Of a stretch of 64,000 bases of DNA, positions 52,710 through 61,643 are shown piece by piece. A program made the translations under genes and the position numbers. The notes under the pieces are model-generated. The model was not told the DNA's origin. It saw only the letters and a program-made list of their open reading frames with translations, and did no database searches. The DNA is from Paenibacillus dendrobii (lineage in GTDB: Bacteria; Bacillota; Bacilli; Paenibacillales; Paenibacillaceae), in contig NZ_WUBI01000004.1 in the NCBI RefSeq assembly GCF_009807035.1, forward strand, positions 434,001 to 498,000. Direction: 5' to 3'. Each line of letters opens with the position of its first letter. The first letter of the stretch is position 1.

Positions 52710-53128
52710 CGTTTACCCTCCTTTAATATATGGTCCACAGAATTGGAAAAGATCTCCGTCGCTTGCGTAATGCCCGTTTGCAAATGCTCGAATACTCCGA
52801 ATTGGAATAAGCAAAAGGCGATGCAAGCGGCGAGCCCGAAATGGGCAATCATTGTTTTCCGTGAATCCCTTGGCTTTATGCGCGAAGCCTGGCGTTTATA
52901 TAGGGGCGGCATCTGCCGGATTTCATCCATGATGTCGGCCGTCATATCGGGAACGTCCAGCTCTGGTCCAGGCTGCTGCCAGATGCGGGCCATCTCCCGT
53001 ACCTCCTCGAGCCAAGCCTGGCATGAAGGACAGGTACGAAGATGCTTTTCAATGTAAAGGGAGGATTCGGGCGGCAGCTCACCTGCGGCATAAGCCCCCA
53101 GCTGGTATTCAATAAATTCGCATTTCAT
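52706..53128 (-). CDS. Zinc-finger anti-sigma factor
   Basis: 140 residues. An N-terminal zinc-binding anti-sigma (ZAS) domain has H29-x3-C33-x2-C36 (IEKHLRTCPSCQAWL); a membrane helix is near 90-112. It would hold the adjacent ECF sigma factor inactive at the membrane. ATG 53128 follows AAGGAGAGGAATTACG; upstream codons in the frame have no support. It overlaps the sigma factor gene by 4 bases (ATGA-type coupling). Confidence 0.9.
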   Translation of the reverse strand: MKCEFIEYQLGAYAAGELPPESSLYIEKHLRTCPSCQAWLEEVREMARIWQQPGPELDVPDMTADIMDEIRQMPPLYKRQASRIKPRDSRKTMIAHFGLAACIAFCLFQFGVFEHLQTGITQATEIFSNSVDHILKEGKR

Positions 53129-53658
53129 CGTAATTCCTCTCCTTTCTTCCGCATCATGGCCCTTGCGCGGTACAGCTGCGATTCCACCGTTTTCGGCGTA
53201 ATCCCGCGCCTCTCGGCGATTTCCTGATAAGAGCATTGTTCAAAATAATACATCTGGACAGCCGAGCGGTAAGGTTCACCCAGCTCGTCAACGATCCTGC
53301 GGAGCTTGCTGCTCCGTTCTTCGGACAATACGATTTGTTCGGGTGTTTCGTTCGTTACCCAGTCGTTTTCGGTGACTTCTCCCGGACTCCGCCGTGCCTG
53401 CTCGCGCTGATGCGCGCGTTTCCAGTCGAGACATTTACGGACGGCAATCTGATAGAGCCATGTGGAGAAGGAGGAATCCTCTCGGAAGGCTGGCAGCGCC
53501 GAGTAGGCCTTCATAAAGATGTCCTGCGATAAATCTTTGGCCGATACGTCATCGGCGGTTATTTTCAGGCACACATGGTACACCATATTCTGATAACGCT
53601 GCACCAAAAATTTATAGGCTTCCGGGTGGCCTGCCTTGACGGCCCGGACCCACTGCAA
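53125..53658 (-). CDS. ECF-subfamily RNA polymerase sigma factor
   Basis: 177 residues. Sigma-2 is seen in DLSQDIFMKAYSALPAFREDSSFSTWLYQIAVRKCLDW and sigma-4 in LGEPYRSAVQMYYFEQCSYQEIAERRGITPKTVESQLYRARAMM. It resembles SigW/YlaC-type factors. TTG 53658 is taken, but the GGAGGGG further upstream could serve a CTG three codons earlier, so the exact start is open. It heads the four-gene operon, and autoregulation is likely. Confidence 0.9.
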   Translation of the reverse strand: MQWVRAVKAGHPEAYKFLVQRYQNMVYHVCLKITADDVSAKDLSQDIFMKAYSALPAFREDSSFSTWLYQIAVRKCLDWKRAHQREQARRSPGEVTENDWVTNETPEQIVLSEERSSKLRRIVDELGEPYRSAVQMYYFEQCSYQEIAERRGITPKTVESQLYRARAMMRKKGEELR

Positions 53659-54058
53659 CTCTTCCAGTCTTCTCCCCTCCTCTGCTTCATTTAGTTTGAC
53701 GCCGCTGCTTGATGTATCCCTGCAAATTTTTTTTAAAAAAATATGTGGGAGGATAATCCATTATTTTCCGTAGCACACATAAAGGCAAGAACAATCTTAG
53801 GAACCGTGGAATACGGACTGCTTCGCTATTACAACTCTCCTGCCAAGATGTGAATCACCAATTTTGGAACTGGCAAATCCGTGATTTCCATGGTATAATA
53901 AAAAGTCGTCTGTCCAATATAAATTGAAATAAAGCTTGTTCTGTCATCATCTTGAATTTCCTTTATTTCATTTATGTGATTGGTTTTAGGATGGGATATA
54001 CGGCGCTTTTCATATTCGTAATGATTGAAAGCATTTTGAACAGGAGAGGTGAACCCCC
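53659..54058. other. 400-base divergent region between the ECF operon and prfA
   Basis: AT-rich. On the minus strand an A/T tract and a GCGTCAAAC ECF-like -10 lie before the sigma factor; on the plus strand there is only the prfA leader. A 60-codon frame at 53952-54134 overlaps the prfA start and looks like chance. Confidence 0.45.
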
Positions 54059-55126
54059 TTGTTGGACCGATTACAAGCTTTGGCAGACCGCTACGAGAAG
54101 CTTAGCGAGCTGTTGTGTGATCCTGATGTTGTAAATGACAGCAAGCGACTTCGGGAATATTCCAAAGAACAATCTGACTTACAGCCTGCATTCGAGGCTT
54201 ATACTGAATATAAAACTGTAACCGAAGAGCTGGATGCCGCAAAAGTCATGCAGGGCGAGAAGCTTGATGACGAGATGCGTGAAATGGTAAAAATGGAAAT
54301 CGACGAGTTATCTGCCCGCCAGACCGAACTCGACGAGCGCATTCGCGTTCTTCTGCTGCCGAAGGATCCTAACGATGATAAGAACGTCATCGTGGAAATC
54401 CGCGGCGCAGCCGGCGGTGACGAAGCGGCACTGTTTGCGGCTGACTTGTATCGCATGTACACCCGTTATGCCGATAATCAAGGCTGGCGCGTCGAATTGA
54501 TGGATGCCAATACGAATGACCTTGGCGGATTTAAAGAGGTTATTTTCATGATTAACGGACGCGGAGCGTACAGCAAAATGAAGTACGAAAGCGGCGCGCA
54601 CCGTGTGCAGCGCATTCCGACGACCGAATCCGGCGGACGGATTCATACTTCGACCTCGACGGTGGCAGTTATGCCTGAAGTTGAGGATCTCGATATCGAG
54701 ATCCATGACAAGGATATCCGCGTGGACACGTTCTGTTCCAGCGGCGCGGGCGGTCAGTCCGTTAACACTACGAAATCGGCTGTCCGTGTCACGCATATCC
54801 CGACAGGGATTGTGGCGACCTGCCAGGATGGCAAATCGCAGAACTCGAATAAGGAAAAGGCACTGCAGGTGCTTCGCGCCCGGATCTTCGATATGAAGCG
54901 CCAGGAAGAAGAAGCGAAATATGCCGGCGAACGCAAGAGCAAAGTCGGCACGGGTGACCGCAGTGAACGGATCCGCACCTATAACTTCCCGCAAAGCCGT
55001 GTAACGGATCACCGCATCGGGCTTACGCTGCACAAGCTGGATCAGGTGATGAACGGTGAAATTGAAGATATCATCTCCGCGCTGAACATTGCCGAACAAG
55101 CGGATATGATGGAAAAAGGGGAATAA
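54059..55126 (+). CDS. prfA: Peptide chain release factor 1
   Basis: 355 residues, full length. The GGQ motif is at residues 231-233 (CSSGAGGQSVNTT) and the tripeptide anticodon region lies just before it (RIPTTESGGRIHTSTSTV). It releases peptides at UAA and UAG. Start is TTG 54059 (a second TTG follows at once), behind GGAGAGGTG. It is followed 4 bases later by prmC, the methyltransferase that modifies the GGQ glutamine. Confidence 0.97.
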   Translation: MLDRLQALADRYEKLSELLCDPDVVNDSKRLREYSKEQSDLQPAFEAYTEYKTVTEELDAAKVMQGEKLDDEMREMVKMEIDELSARQTELDERIRVLLLPKDPNDDKNVIVEIRGAAGGDEAALFAADLYRMYTRYADNQGWRVELMDANTNDLGGFKEVIFMINGRGAYSKMKYESGAHRVQRIPTTESGGRIHTSTSTVAVMPEVEDLDIEIHDKDIRVDTFCSSGAGGQSVNTTKSAVRVTHIPTGIVATCQDGKSQNSNKEKALQVLRARIFDMKRQEEEAKYAGERKSKVGTGDRSERIRTYNFPQSRVTDHRIGLTLHKLDQVMNGEIEDIISALNIAEQADMMEKGE

Positions 55127-55130
55127 CGCT

Positions 55131-56060
55131 TTGCATGAAACCACTTTTGTGATGAAGCCAAAGCAAACGATACGGGAAGCCTTCATAGAGGCTTCCTCTT
55201 TTTTAACAGAATGCGCGGTTACGGAACCGCAGCGCAGCGCTCAGCTGCTGCTCGCGCATGTGCTGGGACTTGAAGGAGCTGCCTATTACATGGCGCTGCC
55301 CGATCCGTTCCCCGAGGAACGTAAATCACTGTGGGAGCAGGCTATTACGCGCCGCGGGGCAGGGGAGCCTGTGCAGTACATCACCCGGGAGCAGGAGTTC
55401 TACGGCATCCCGTTTGAAGTGACGCCGGCGGTGCTGATACCGCGGCCGGAGACGGAGCTGCTCGTGGAGGCCATGCTGATGCAGGCGAAGCGGCTCTGGC
55501 CCGAAGGCGCAGCGCCTAGCCGGAGCGAGGGCGGCGCACTGCGCCCGCTTGAGTGCGCCGACATCGGCACCGGCAGCGGTGCGATCGCCGTCACGCTGGC
55601 GCTGCAGGCCCCGCGCTGGCATGTCCGTGCCAGCGACATCTCGGACGGCGCGCTGCAGGTTGCCGCGCGCAACGCCGCCGCCAACGGTGCCCAGGTTGCC
55701 TTCCTTGAAGGCAACCTGCTCGAACCGTTTGCGGGCGAATGGCTCGACATCATCGTGTCGAACCCGCCCTACATCCCTGCAGCCGACATTGCCGGGCTGC
55801 AGCGGGAGGTGCGCGACCATGAGCCGCGCACCGCACTGGACGGCGGTACGGACGGCCTTGGTCCGTACCGCATCATGATGGAGCAGCTGCCGCTGCTAAA
55901 GGCACCGCCCCGGCTCATCGGATTTGAGCTCGGGCAGGGGCAAGCCCAAGACGTCGCGGAGCTTCTGCGCGCCGCGGGCCACTGGGACGAGATTATCATC
56001 GTCCCGGACTTGGCCGGGATAGAGCGCCACGTGCTCGGCGTGTCGAATAGATTACGATAA
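55131..56060 (+). CDS. prmC: Release factor glutamine methyltransferase
   Basis: 309 residues. The NPPY motif (IIVSNPPYIPAADI) and SAM-binding DIGTGSGAIAVTLA identify PrmC, which methylates the GGQ glutamine of RF1 and RF2. TTG 55131 is preceded by AAAGGGG; an ATG at 55152 is an alternative. The segment about 55480-56000 is strikingly GC-rich (I counted 78% and 77% in the lines from 55501 and 55561) compared with about 50% around it, with alanine/arginine-rich codons. The conserved motifs are intact, so the gene should be functional. Confidence 0.94.
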   Translation: MHETTFVMKPKQTIREAFIEASSFLTECAVTEPQRSAQLLLAHVLGLEGAAYYMALPDPFPEERKSLWEQAITRRGAGEPVQYITREQEFYGIPFEVTPAVLIPRPETELLVEAMLMQAKRLWPEGAAPSRSEGGALRPLECADIGTGSGAIAVTLALQAPRWHVRASDISDGALQVAARNAAANGAQVAFLEGNLLEPFAGEWLDIIVSNPPYIPAADIAGLQREVRDHEPRTALDGGTDGLGPYRIMMEQLPLLKAPPRLIGFELGQGQAQDVAELLRAAGHWDEIIIVPDLAGIERHVLGVSNRLR

Positions 56061-56144
56061 TTTTTCTTTGCATCCGGTTTAAACTACAATAGAGATATTG
56101 AGGCCTTGATTTCATTGATTCCTGATCAAATTGGAGGATGCCGC

Positions 56145-57374
56145 ATGCTGCAGAAATTCAAACGAATGGATATGTCCATCATCTTGATCCTGCTGGCGCT
56201 AATGGCCTTTAGCCTATTTTCCATCTACAGCGTAACCATGGGCAGGCCGAAGGTCGGACATTATACGGAGCGCATGGGCGTATATTACGCCGTGGGCTTC
56301 GCAGCTTTTTTAGGTTTCTCGCTGGTAAGCTACAAGCTGTTGATCAAGTATGCCTTGTACATCTATCTCTTTGGGTTGATGCTGCTGGTATTGGTACTTT
56401 TTATCGGCAATGAATATTACGGGGCGAAGGGCTGGATGACGCTCCCGGGAGGACTCAGCCTGCAGCCCGCAGAGCTGTTCAAGCTGTTTCTCGTCATTTT
56501 CATTTCCTTTTTACTGGTGAAAAAACGGAAAAACAAACTTTCCTTCTGGCGTGACGTGGTGCCGATCGGTCTTCTCACGCTTGCGCCTTGGGCGCTGGTT
56601 ATGCTGCAGAACGATCTCGGCAATGCGCTCAGCTATATGGTCATTTTGGCGGGACTCCTATGGATCGGGAACATTAAATATACACATGCGCTGATTGGTT
56701 TGGCCGTCGCCTTCGCTGCGGTCTTCAGCGGCATTCAGGCTTACATTCATTATCACGACAAGGCAGTCAAGCTGATCAGCGAGGATCTGGGCAAAAAACA
56801 CTGGATTGCGCGCTTTGATCCTTGGCTGGTTCCGGATCTTGCTTCCCGCGACGTCAGCTGGCAGACCTACAACGCGATGCTGGCTATCGGTTCGGGAGGC
56901 ATCGAGGGCAAGGGCTACATGAAAGGAACGACCATTCAGTCCGAACGTGTTCCGCTGGCGTATGCCGATTCCATTTTCGTGCAGGTGGCCGAAGAATACG
57001 GATTTATCGGTTCGTCGGTACTGCTGTTGCTGTATTTTATCCTGATCCACCGCATGGTCCTGATTGCTGCCGATTGCCGCGACCGTGCCGGACCTTATCT
57101 GATTACGGGCATTATTACGATGTTTGTCTATCAGATTTTTGTGAACATTGGCGCTTTTATTGGGCTGATGCCGCTGACCGGCATTACGCTTCCTTTTATC
57201 AGCTACGGGGGGACCTCACTCCTCATCAATATGATGAGCGTGGGCATTGTCATGAGCATCCGCATTCACGGACAGGAAGAGGAGGATCCGTTTCCTCTGC
57301 CGGAAAGACCGGTGGAGGGCGGCTGGTTCAGCAGAACTTTGCAGCATATCCGCAATGGATTTATCAGGAATTGA
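56145..57374 (+). CDS. FtsW/RodA/SpoVE-family glycosyltransferase, first copy
   Basis: 409 residues, about ten hydrophobic helices. SEDS family, with PAELFKLFLV, NDLGNALSYMVI, PLTGITLPFISYGGTSLL and DSIFVQVAEEYGFIGS all present, including the catalytic-region aspartate. It polymerises lipid II. ATG 56145 follows TTGGAGGATGCCGC. It is closely related to the next gene and may be RodA-like. Confidence 0.93.
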   Translation: MLQKFKRMDMSIILILLALMAFSLFSIYSVTMGRPKVGHYTERMGVYYAVGFAAFLGFSLVSYKLLIKYALYIYLFGLMLLVLVLFIGNEYYGAKGWMTLPGGLSLQPAELFKLFLVIFISFLLVKKRKNKLSFWRDVVPIGLLTLAPWALVMLQNDLGNALSYMVILAGLLWIGNIKYTHALIGLAVAFAAVFSGIQAYIHYHDKAVKLISEDLGKKHWIARFDPWLVPDLASRDVSWQTYNAMLAIGSGGIEGKGYMKGTTIQSERVPLAYADSIFVQVAEEYGFIGSSVLLLLYFILIHRMVLIAADCRDRAGPYLITGIITMFVYQIFVNIGAFIGLMPLTGITLPFISYGGTSLLINMMSVGIVMSIRIHGQEEEDPFPLPERPVEGGWFSRTLQHIRNGFIRN

Positions 57375-57468
57375 ATCTAGCATGGCTATTCCTTTACAAT
57401 AGACAAGTGAGATTGAGCACGCATCACGGCAAGAGGGGCGTAAAGAGCCCCGCACAGGAGGATAGCAA

Positions 57469-58650
57469 ATGCTTCAAAAGCTGAAAAAAGTGGATTATGT
57501 CGTCGTATTCATACTTTTAATATTTATGGGCATTAGTCTTATGGCCATATACAGCGTCACGACCGGAACCAAATTCGCAGGCTCCCATATCAAGATGCTT
57601 GAGTTTTATATTTTGGCCTTTATTGCCTTTTTTGCGCTGATTTTATTGGACTATAAGCTGCTCGTCAAATACGCCCTTTACCTTTATTTATTCGGAATTA
57701 TGCTGCTCATTGCGGTCAATTTTTTCGGATCGGACGTCAACGGGGCACAGGGGTGGTTCAAAATCGGGGGCTTCAGTTTGCAGCCGGCCGAGTTGTTTAA
57801 GCTTCTCCTGATTATTTTTCTGACCTATTTGCTGATGAAAAGGCCCAAAGCCAAACTCTCTCTCTGGAGAGACGTACTGCCGATCGGGGGTTTGACGTTT
57901 ATTCCGTTCGCGCTTGTTATGATCCAGAATGACCTCGGAAATGCGCTCAGTTATGTGCTGATTCTGCTCGGACTGCTATGGATCGGCAATATCAAATTTC
58001 TGCATGCGTTCCTTGCGCTCATCATCCTGGCGGCGGTTGCCGTAGGCGGGATTTTCTCGTACATCCATTACCATGACAATATCGAAAAATTTTTGAATAA
58101 TATTGGACGGAACCACTGGACCGAGCGGATCGACCCGTGGCTGGTACCGGATAAAGCGACGGCCAAAGCCTCCTATCATACGAAAAATGCGAAACTTGCC
58201 ATTGCCTCCGGCGGGATGATGGGCGAGGGCTATATGAAAGGTACATCAGTGCAATCGGGCCGCGTCCCTTATACTTATTCCGATTCGATCTTTGTGGAAA
58301 TCGCCGAAGAGTTCGGGTTCGTAGGATCTTCCATCGTGCTTCTGCTCTATTTTATTTTGATTCACCGCTTGATTCTGATCTGTCTGGAGTGCCGGGACCG
58401 TGCCGGGCCTTTGCTGATTGTCGGTGTGGTGTCGATGATGCTCTATCAGATTTTTGAAAATATCGGTGCTTTTATCGGTATTATGCCGCTCACCGGTATT
58501 ACGCTGCCATTTATCAGCTATGGCGGTACCTCGCTGCTGATTAACATGGCGAGCATAGGTGTCGTGATGAGTGTACGCGTTCATGGTCATGAGGTCAGTG
58601 AAGATTTCATCACGCCGACGCAGAAAATTTCGTCAACTAAACAGGCCTGA
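57469..58650 (+). CDS. FtsW/RodA/SpoVE-family glycosyltransferase, second copy
   Basis: 393 residues, SEDS family with the same signatures (PAELFKLLLI, NDLGNALSYVLI, DSIFVEIAEEFGFVGS, PLTGITLPFISYGGTSLL). ATG 57469 follows AGGAGG. The two neighbouring copies align over their whole length and look like a tandem duplication. Each likely pairs with a class B penicillin-binding protein located elsewhere. The stretch IEKFLNNIGRNHWTERIDPWLVPDK marks the extracytoplasmic loop. Confidence 0.93.
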   Translation: MLQKLKKVDYVVVFILLIFMGISLMAIYSVTTGTKFAGSHIKMLEFYILAFIAFFALILLDYKLLVKYALYLYLFGIMLLIAVNFFGSDVNGAQGWFKIGGFSLQPAELFKLLLIIFLTYLLMKRPKAKLSLWRDVLPIGGLTFIPFALVMIQNDLGNALSYVLILLGLLWIGNIKFLHAFLALIILAAVAVGGIFSYIHYHDNIEKFLNNIGRNHWTERIDPWLVPDKATAKASYHTKNAKLAIASGGMMGEGYMKGTSVQSGRVPYTYSDSIFVEIAEEFGFVGSSIVLLLYFILIHRLILICLECRDRAGPLLIVGVVSMMLYQIFENIGAFIGIMPLTGITLPFISYGGTSLLINMASIGVVMSVRVHGHEVSEDFITPTQKISSTKQA

Positions 58651-58664
58651 TCGAACAGCAATAG

Positions 58665-58705
58665 ACCGCTTGCTCCTCGTTAAGAGATGATGCATGCGGT
58701 TTTTC
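58665..58705 (+). terminator. Terminator of the second FtsW/RodA gene
   Basis: ACCGCTTGC pairs with GCATGCGGT (one mismatch), followed by TTTTTC. Confidence 0.65.
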
Positions 58706-58762
58706 TGTATGAAAAAAATACATTCCGCCCAAATCATAGATTCATAGAAACCTGTGTTTAGA

Positions 58763-58813
58763 CTCTATCAAATCCGGACATACTGATCATTATCATAGGA
58801 TGATTTGATAGAG
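58763..58813. repeat. 12-base perfect inverted repeat before spoIIR
   Basis: CTCTATCAAATC (58763-58774) and GATTTGATAGAG (58802-58813) are exact complements around a 27-base loop. The right arm ends inside the spoIIR ribosome site (GAGGGGG), so folding of the transcript would mask it. Confidence 0.75.
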
Positions 58814-58827
58814 GGGGCACAAACGAT

Positions 58828-59577
58828 ATGTACAAACATAATCATGAAAAAGAGGACCGTCTCCGGTCTTTGGTTAAGAATACTGCCATTATTTTTTGTA
58901 TTATGTTCATGCTGGCCATGACTTGGGAAGCACAAAAAACCGATGCGGCGGTGGCTGGGGGCCCCATTCCGCAGGAATCGATACGCCTTCGCATTCTGGC
59001 CAATTCGGATAATCCGGATGATCAACTGGTCAAACGCCAAATCCGTGATGCCGTGGTTGAAGAGATGGATGGCTGGGTTAAAGACCTGGAGAATCCGCAA
59101 AGTATTGAAGAGGCACGGGTTACGATCCGGCATCACCTTCCTGAACTGAATGATCTGGTAGGCAGGGAGCTGGAGAAGAAAGGGATCACTTACGATTACA
59201 ATGTTGAGCTTGCGGTGGTGCCGTTTCCGACGAAATTGTACGGAGGAACGGTATATCCGGCGGGAAACTATGAAGCGCTGCGGATAACCTTGGGTGAGGG
59301 CAGGGGCCAAAACTGGTGGTGCGTGCTGTTTCCGCCACTTTGCTTTATCGATGCGGGGAGCGGAGACGCGGCTGCGCAGCCTGCGACAGCGAAAGCGGAG
59401 ACGGGCAAGGAGCAAGGCGGCAAAGTGAAGAAAACGGCTTACACTCCGGCGAAGGTGGACGGACAAACGGAGAAAGCGGCTGATGCTGCACCAGTGAAAG
59501 CTTCCGAACCGGAAGTGAGGTTTTTCCTCTGGGATTTGTTCGAAGGCATTGTGAACTGGTTCAAGTCCTTGTTTTAA
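58828..59577 (+). CDS. spoIIR: Stage II sporulation protein R
   Basis: 249 residues. An N-terminal membrane helix or signal (about 15-35) precedes the SpoIIR domain with PQESIRLRILANSDNPDDQLVKRQIRDAVV and YPAGNYEALRITLGEGRGQNWWCVLFPPLCFID. SpoIIR is made in the forespore under sigma-F and signals SpoIIGA to process pro-sigma-E. The C-terminal 60 residues (Lys/Ala-rich then an amphipathic EVRFFLWDLFEGIVNWFKSLF) extend beyond what I remember for B. subtilis. ATG 58828 lies 11 bases after GAGGGGG. Confidence 0.93.
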   Translation: MYKHNHEKEDRLRSLVKNTAIIFCIMFMLAMTWEAQKTDAAVAGGPIPQESIRLRILANSDNPDDQLVKRQIRDAVVEEMDGWVKDLENPQSIEEARVTIRHHLPELNDLVGRELEKKGITYDYNVELAVVPFPTKLYGGTVYPAGNYEALRITLGEGRGQNWWCVLFPPLCFIDAGSGDAAAQPATAKAETGKEQGGKVKKTAYTPAKVDGQTEKAADAAPVKASEPEVRFFLWDLFEGIVNWFKSLF

Positions 59578-59856
59578 GGGAGTCTGTTCGGCCGAGGCGT
59601 TTTTGTTCGATCTGTGTTAATATATTTATGAAAGATAGCGCTGGGTGGCCGTACGTACGAAAGCAGTCCGCTGAAGAAGCGATATGTTGGCTTGCGGTTA
59701 TCGAATCATTTGGCACTGCCCAAGTGTTATATTCTGACTTTAAACGAACGATAAAGTGCTATGTCCATGGGCAGCAGGTTAGCGGCTAGACCGCAGCTTC
59801 TGTCAAAGGCCTTGGCGCTTTTTTAGATATGTGATGAATACGAAGAGAAAGACGGG
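59578..59856. other. Intergenic region between spoIIR and sua5 with a long-range dyad
   Basis: CTGCCCA (59716-59722) and TGGGCAG (59768-59774) pair around 45 bases, and a GGCC/CGCTTTTTT element near 59802-59825 is terminator-like. I recognise no riboswitch here. Confidence 0.4.
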
Positions 59857-60999
59857 ATGGAAATGGCGCATATTGAAAAAGAAATCGGGACTGGCCGTAT
59901 GCCGTCCGCTCCTTATTGGCATATTGATTCTGAAACGGCAGCAGACCCTGCCAAGCTCCGGGAGAAGGTCAAAGACGCGGCGATGCTCCTTCGAGATGGA
60001 GGCGTCGTCGCTTTTCCGACGGAGACGGTATATGGACTGGGGGCAGATGCCCGGTCGACGGCTGCCGTGGAGGCGGTATTCGCTGCGAAGGGAAGACCCT
60101 CGGACAATCCCTTGATCGTCCATATATCCAAGAATGCGCAGCTGGAGGGGTTAGTTGAGCATGTAAGCCCGGCAGCTCGAAAGCTGATGGAAGCCTTCTG
60201 GCCCGGGCCGCTGACGGTCGTGCTCCCGGTTAAGGCGAACGTCCTGTCCCCGCGCGTGACGGCAGGATTGGACACCGTGGGCATCCGTATGCCGGATCAT
60301 CCGGTAGCATTGGCCCTGATCGAGGAGTCTGGATGTCCGGTGGCGGCTCCGAGCGCGAACCGTTCGGGCAGACCTAGCCCGACGCTGGCCAGCCATGTCG
60401 TGGAAGACCTGGGCAGCTTCATTGACGGAGTCGTTGATGGCGGCGCGACGGGGGTGGGCGTGGAATCGACCGTCATTCAGGTTTCTGAGGACGGCAGTGT
60501 TACCGTACTGCGTCCGGGAGGGATCACGCTGGAGCAATTGTCTCAGGCAGCCGGCGCTTCCGTTCAACTGGATCCTGCAATTTTGCCGGAATCAGATACT
60601 GCCGGAGATCTGGCACCCCGGGCTCCGGGTATGAAATATACCCATTATGCGCCGAAGGGAACGTTAAGCATCATAACCGGCGCATCAAACAAGGTATCTG
60701 AATACATGAGCAGGAATTTGCAAGAAGCCGCGGGACGCGGGGAACGGACGGGAGTTCTCGCCTTTGATGAGCATATTGGCCGATATCAGGCCGATTGCAT
60801 CGAATCGCTGGGCAGCCTGTCCGATTTGAGCACGGCGGCACATCGGTTATATGCTGCGTTGCGCCGAATGGATGAGGAGAATATCGGCTTTATTTTATCC
60901 GAGGCCTGTCCTGAAGAAGGGATTGGGGCCGCTATTATGAACCGTCTGCGCAAGGCCGCCGGGCAAACGGTGATCCATCTCGATGCAACTGCCCGTTAA
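59857..60999 (+). CDS. sua5: Threonylcarbamoyl-AMP synthase (TsaC/Sua5)
   Basis: 380 residues, the long Sua5 form: a YrdC-like domain (about 30-235) with AMLLRDGGVVAFPTETVYGLGADA and GSECPVAAPSANRSGRPSPTL-type signature, then a C-terminal Sua5 domain (GAPGMKYTHYAPKG). It makes threonylcarbamoyl-AMP for t6A at position 37 of ANN-decoding tRNAs. It corresponds to B. subtilis YwlC. ATG 59857 has only a weak GACGGG in front; an ATG at 59863 is also possible. Confidence 0.92.
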   Translation: MEMAHIEKEIGTGRMPSAPYWHIDSETAADPAKLREKVKDAAMLLRDGGVVAFPTETVYGLGADARSTAAVEAVFAAKGRPSDNPLIVHISKNAQLEGLVEHVSPAARKLMEAFWPGPLTVVLPVKANVLSPRVTAGLDTVGIRMPDHPVALALIEESGCPVAAPSANRSGRPSPTLASHVVEDLGSFIDGVVDGGATGVGVESTVIQVSEDGSVTVLRPGGITLEQLSQAAGASVQLDPAILPESDTAGDLAPRAPGMKYTHYAPKGTLSIITGASNKVSEYMSRNLQEAAGRGERTGVLAFDEHIGRYQADCIESLGSLSDLSTAAHRLYAALRRMDEENIGFILSEACPEEGIGAAIMNRLRKAAGQTVIHLDATAR

Positions 61000-61036
61000 G
61001 CATTGCCTGCATGTACAAGTCATGATTGTCCTATTG

Positions 61037-61068
61037 TCCGCATATGGTTGTACAAGAACCTAACGGAC
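61037..61068. repeat. Small hairpin before mntP
   Basis: GTCCG and CGGAC pair, with an inner GGTT/AACC around GTACAAG, in the short leader of mntP. It may have regulatory value, but I do not recognise it as a yybP-ykoY riboswitch. Confidence 0.3.
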
Positions 61069-61082
61069 ATGGGGGAGTTGGA

Positions 61083-61643
61083 ATGTTTGAGACATCTGCC
61101 GGTTTAGGGCAGCTGATTACCGTCCTAATTATGGCCGCCGCTTTAGGGATGGACGCTTTTTCCTTGGGGATTGGCATTGGCATGAAGGGGATTCGCCTGC
61201 TGCATGTGCTCAAAATCAGTGTTCTTATCGGTTTTTTTCATATTCTGATGCCGCTTCTGGGTATATTCACAGGCCAATATGTGAGCTCTTTGCTGGGACA
61301 GGTCACGACCTATGCGGCTGGGGGCTTGCTGATTTTGCTAGGGGCTCATATGGTATTTAACTCCTTTAAAAGCGGCGATACCCGGATGATAGACCATCGC
61401 ACACTTCTGGGGATGATTCTGTTCTCACTCAGTGTGAGTGTGGATTCCTTCTCCGTTGGCGTGTCGCTCGGCATGTTTCAGAGTAACTTGATTTTAACGG
61501 TTTTGGCATTCGGCATTTGCGGAGGAGCGATGTCGGTGATGGGGCTCCTTCTGGGCCGGAGAGTGAGCCGTAATTTAGGGGATTTGGGGGAGGCGCTCGG
61601 GGGCGTGATCCTGCTCGGATTTGGCCTTGCCTTTATCTTTTGA
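61083..61643 (+). CDS. mntP: Manganese efflux pump
   Basis: 186 residues with six hydrophobic helices. Two repeated halves carry the MntP motifs: GMDAFSLGIGIGMKG and SVDSFSVGVSLGMF. It exports Mn2+ and is the B. subtilis YwlD position. ATG 61083 follows GGGGGAGTTGG; the longer frame is rejected because those codons overlap the hairpin. The stop codon is adjacent to the first structured repeat. Confidence 0.9.
   Translation: MFETSAGLGQLITVLIMAAALGMDAFSLGIGIGMKGIRLLHVLKISVLIGFFHILMPLLGIFTGQYVSSLLGQVTTYAAGGLLILLGAHMVFNSFKSGDTRMIDHRTLLGMILFSLSVSVDSFSVGVSLGMFQSNLILTVLAFGICGGAMSVMGLLLGRRVSRNLGDLGEALGGVILLGFGLAFIF

Noticed and set aside
53952..54134. 60-codon frame upstream of prfA
   Set aside because: It overlaps the prfA ribosome site and start, has no ribosome site of its own, and its second half merely re-reads prfA in another frame.
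58776..58815. Sigma-F promoter of spoIIR inside the hairpin loop
   Set aside because: ACATA-N15-GGATGATTT is a weak match, and the start would fall on the ribosome site, leaving no leader.
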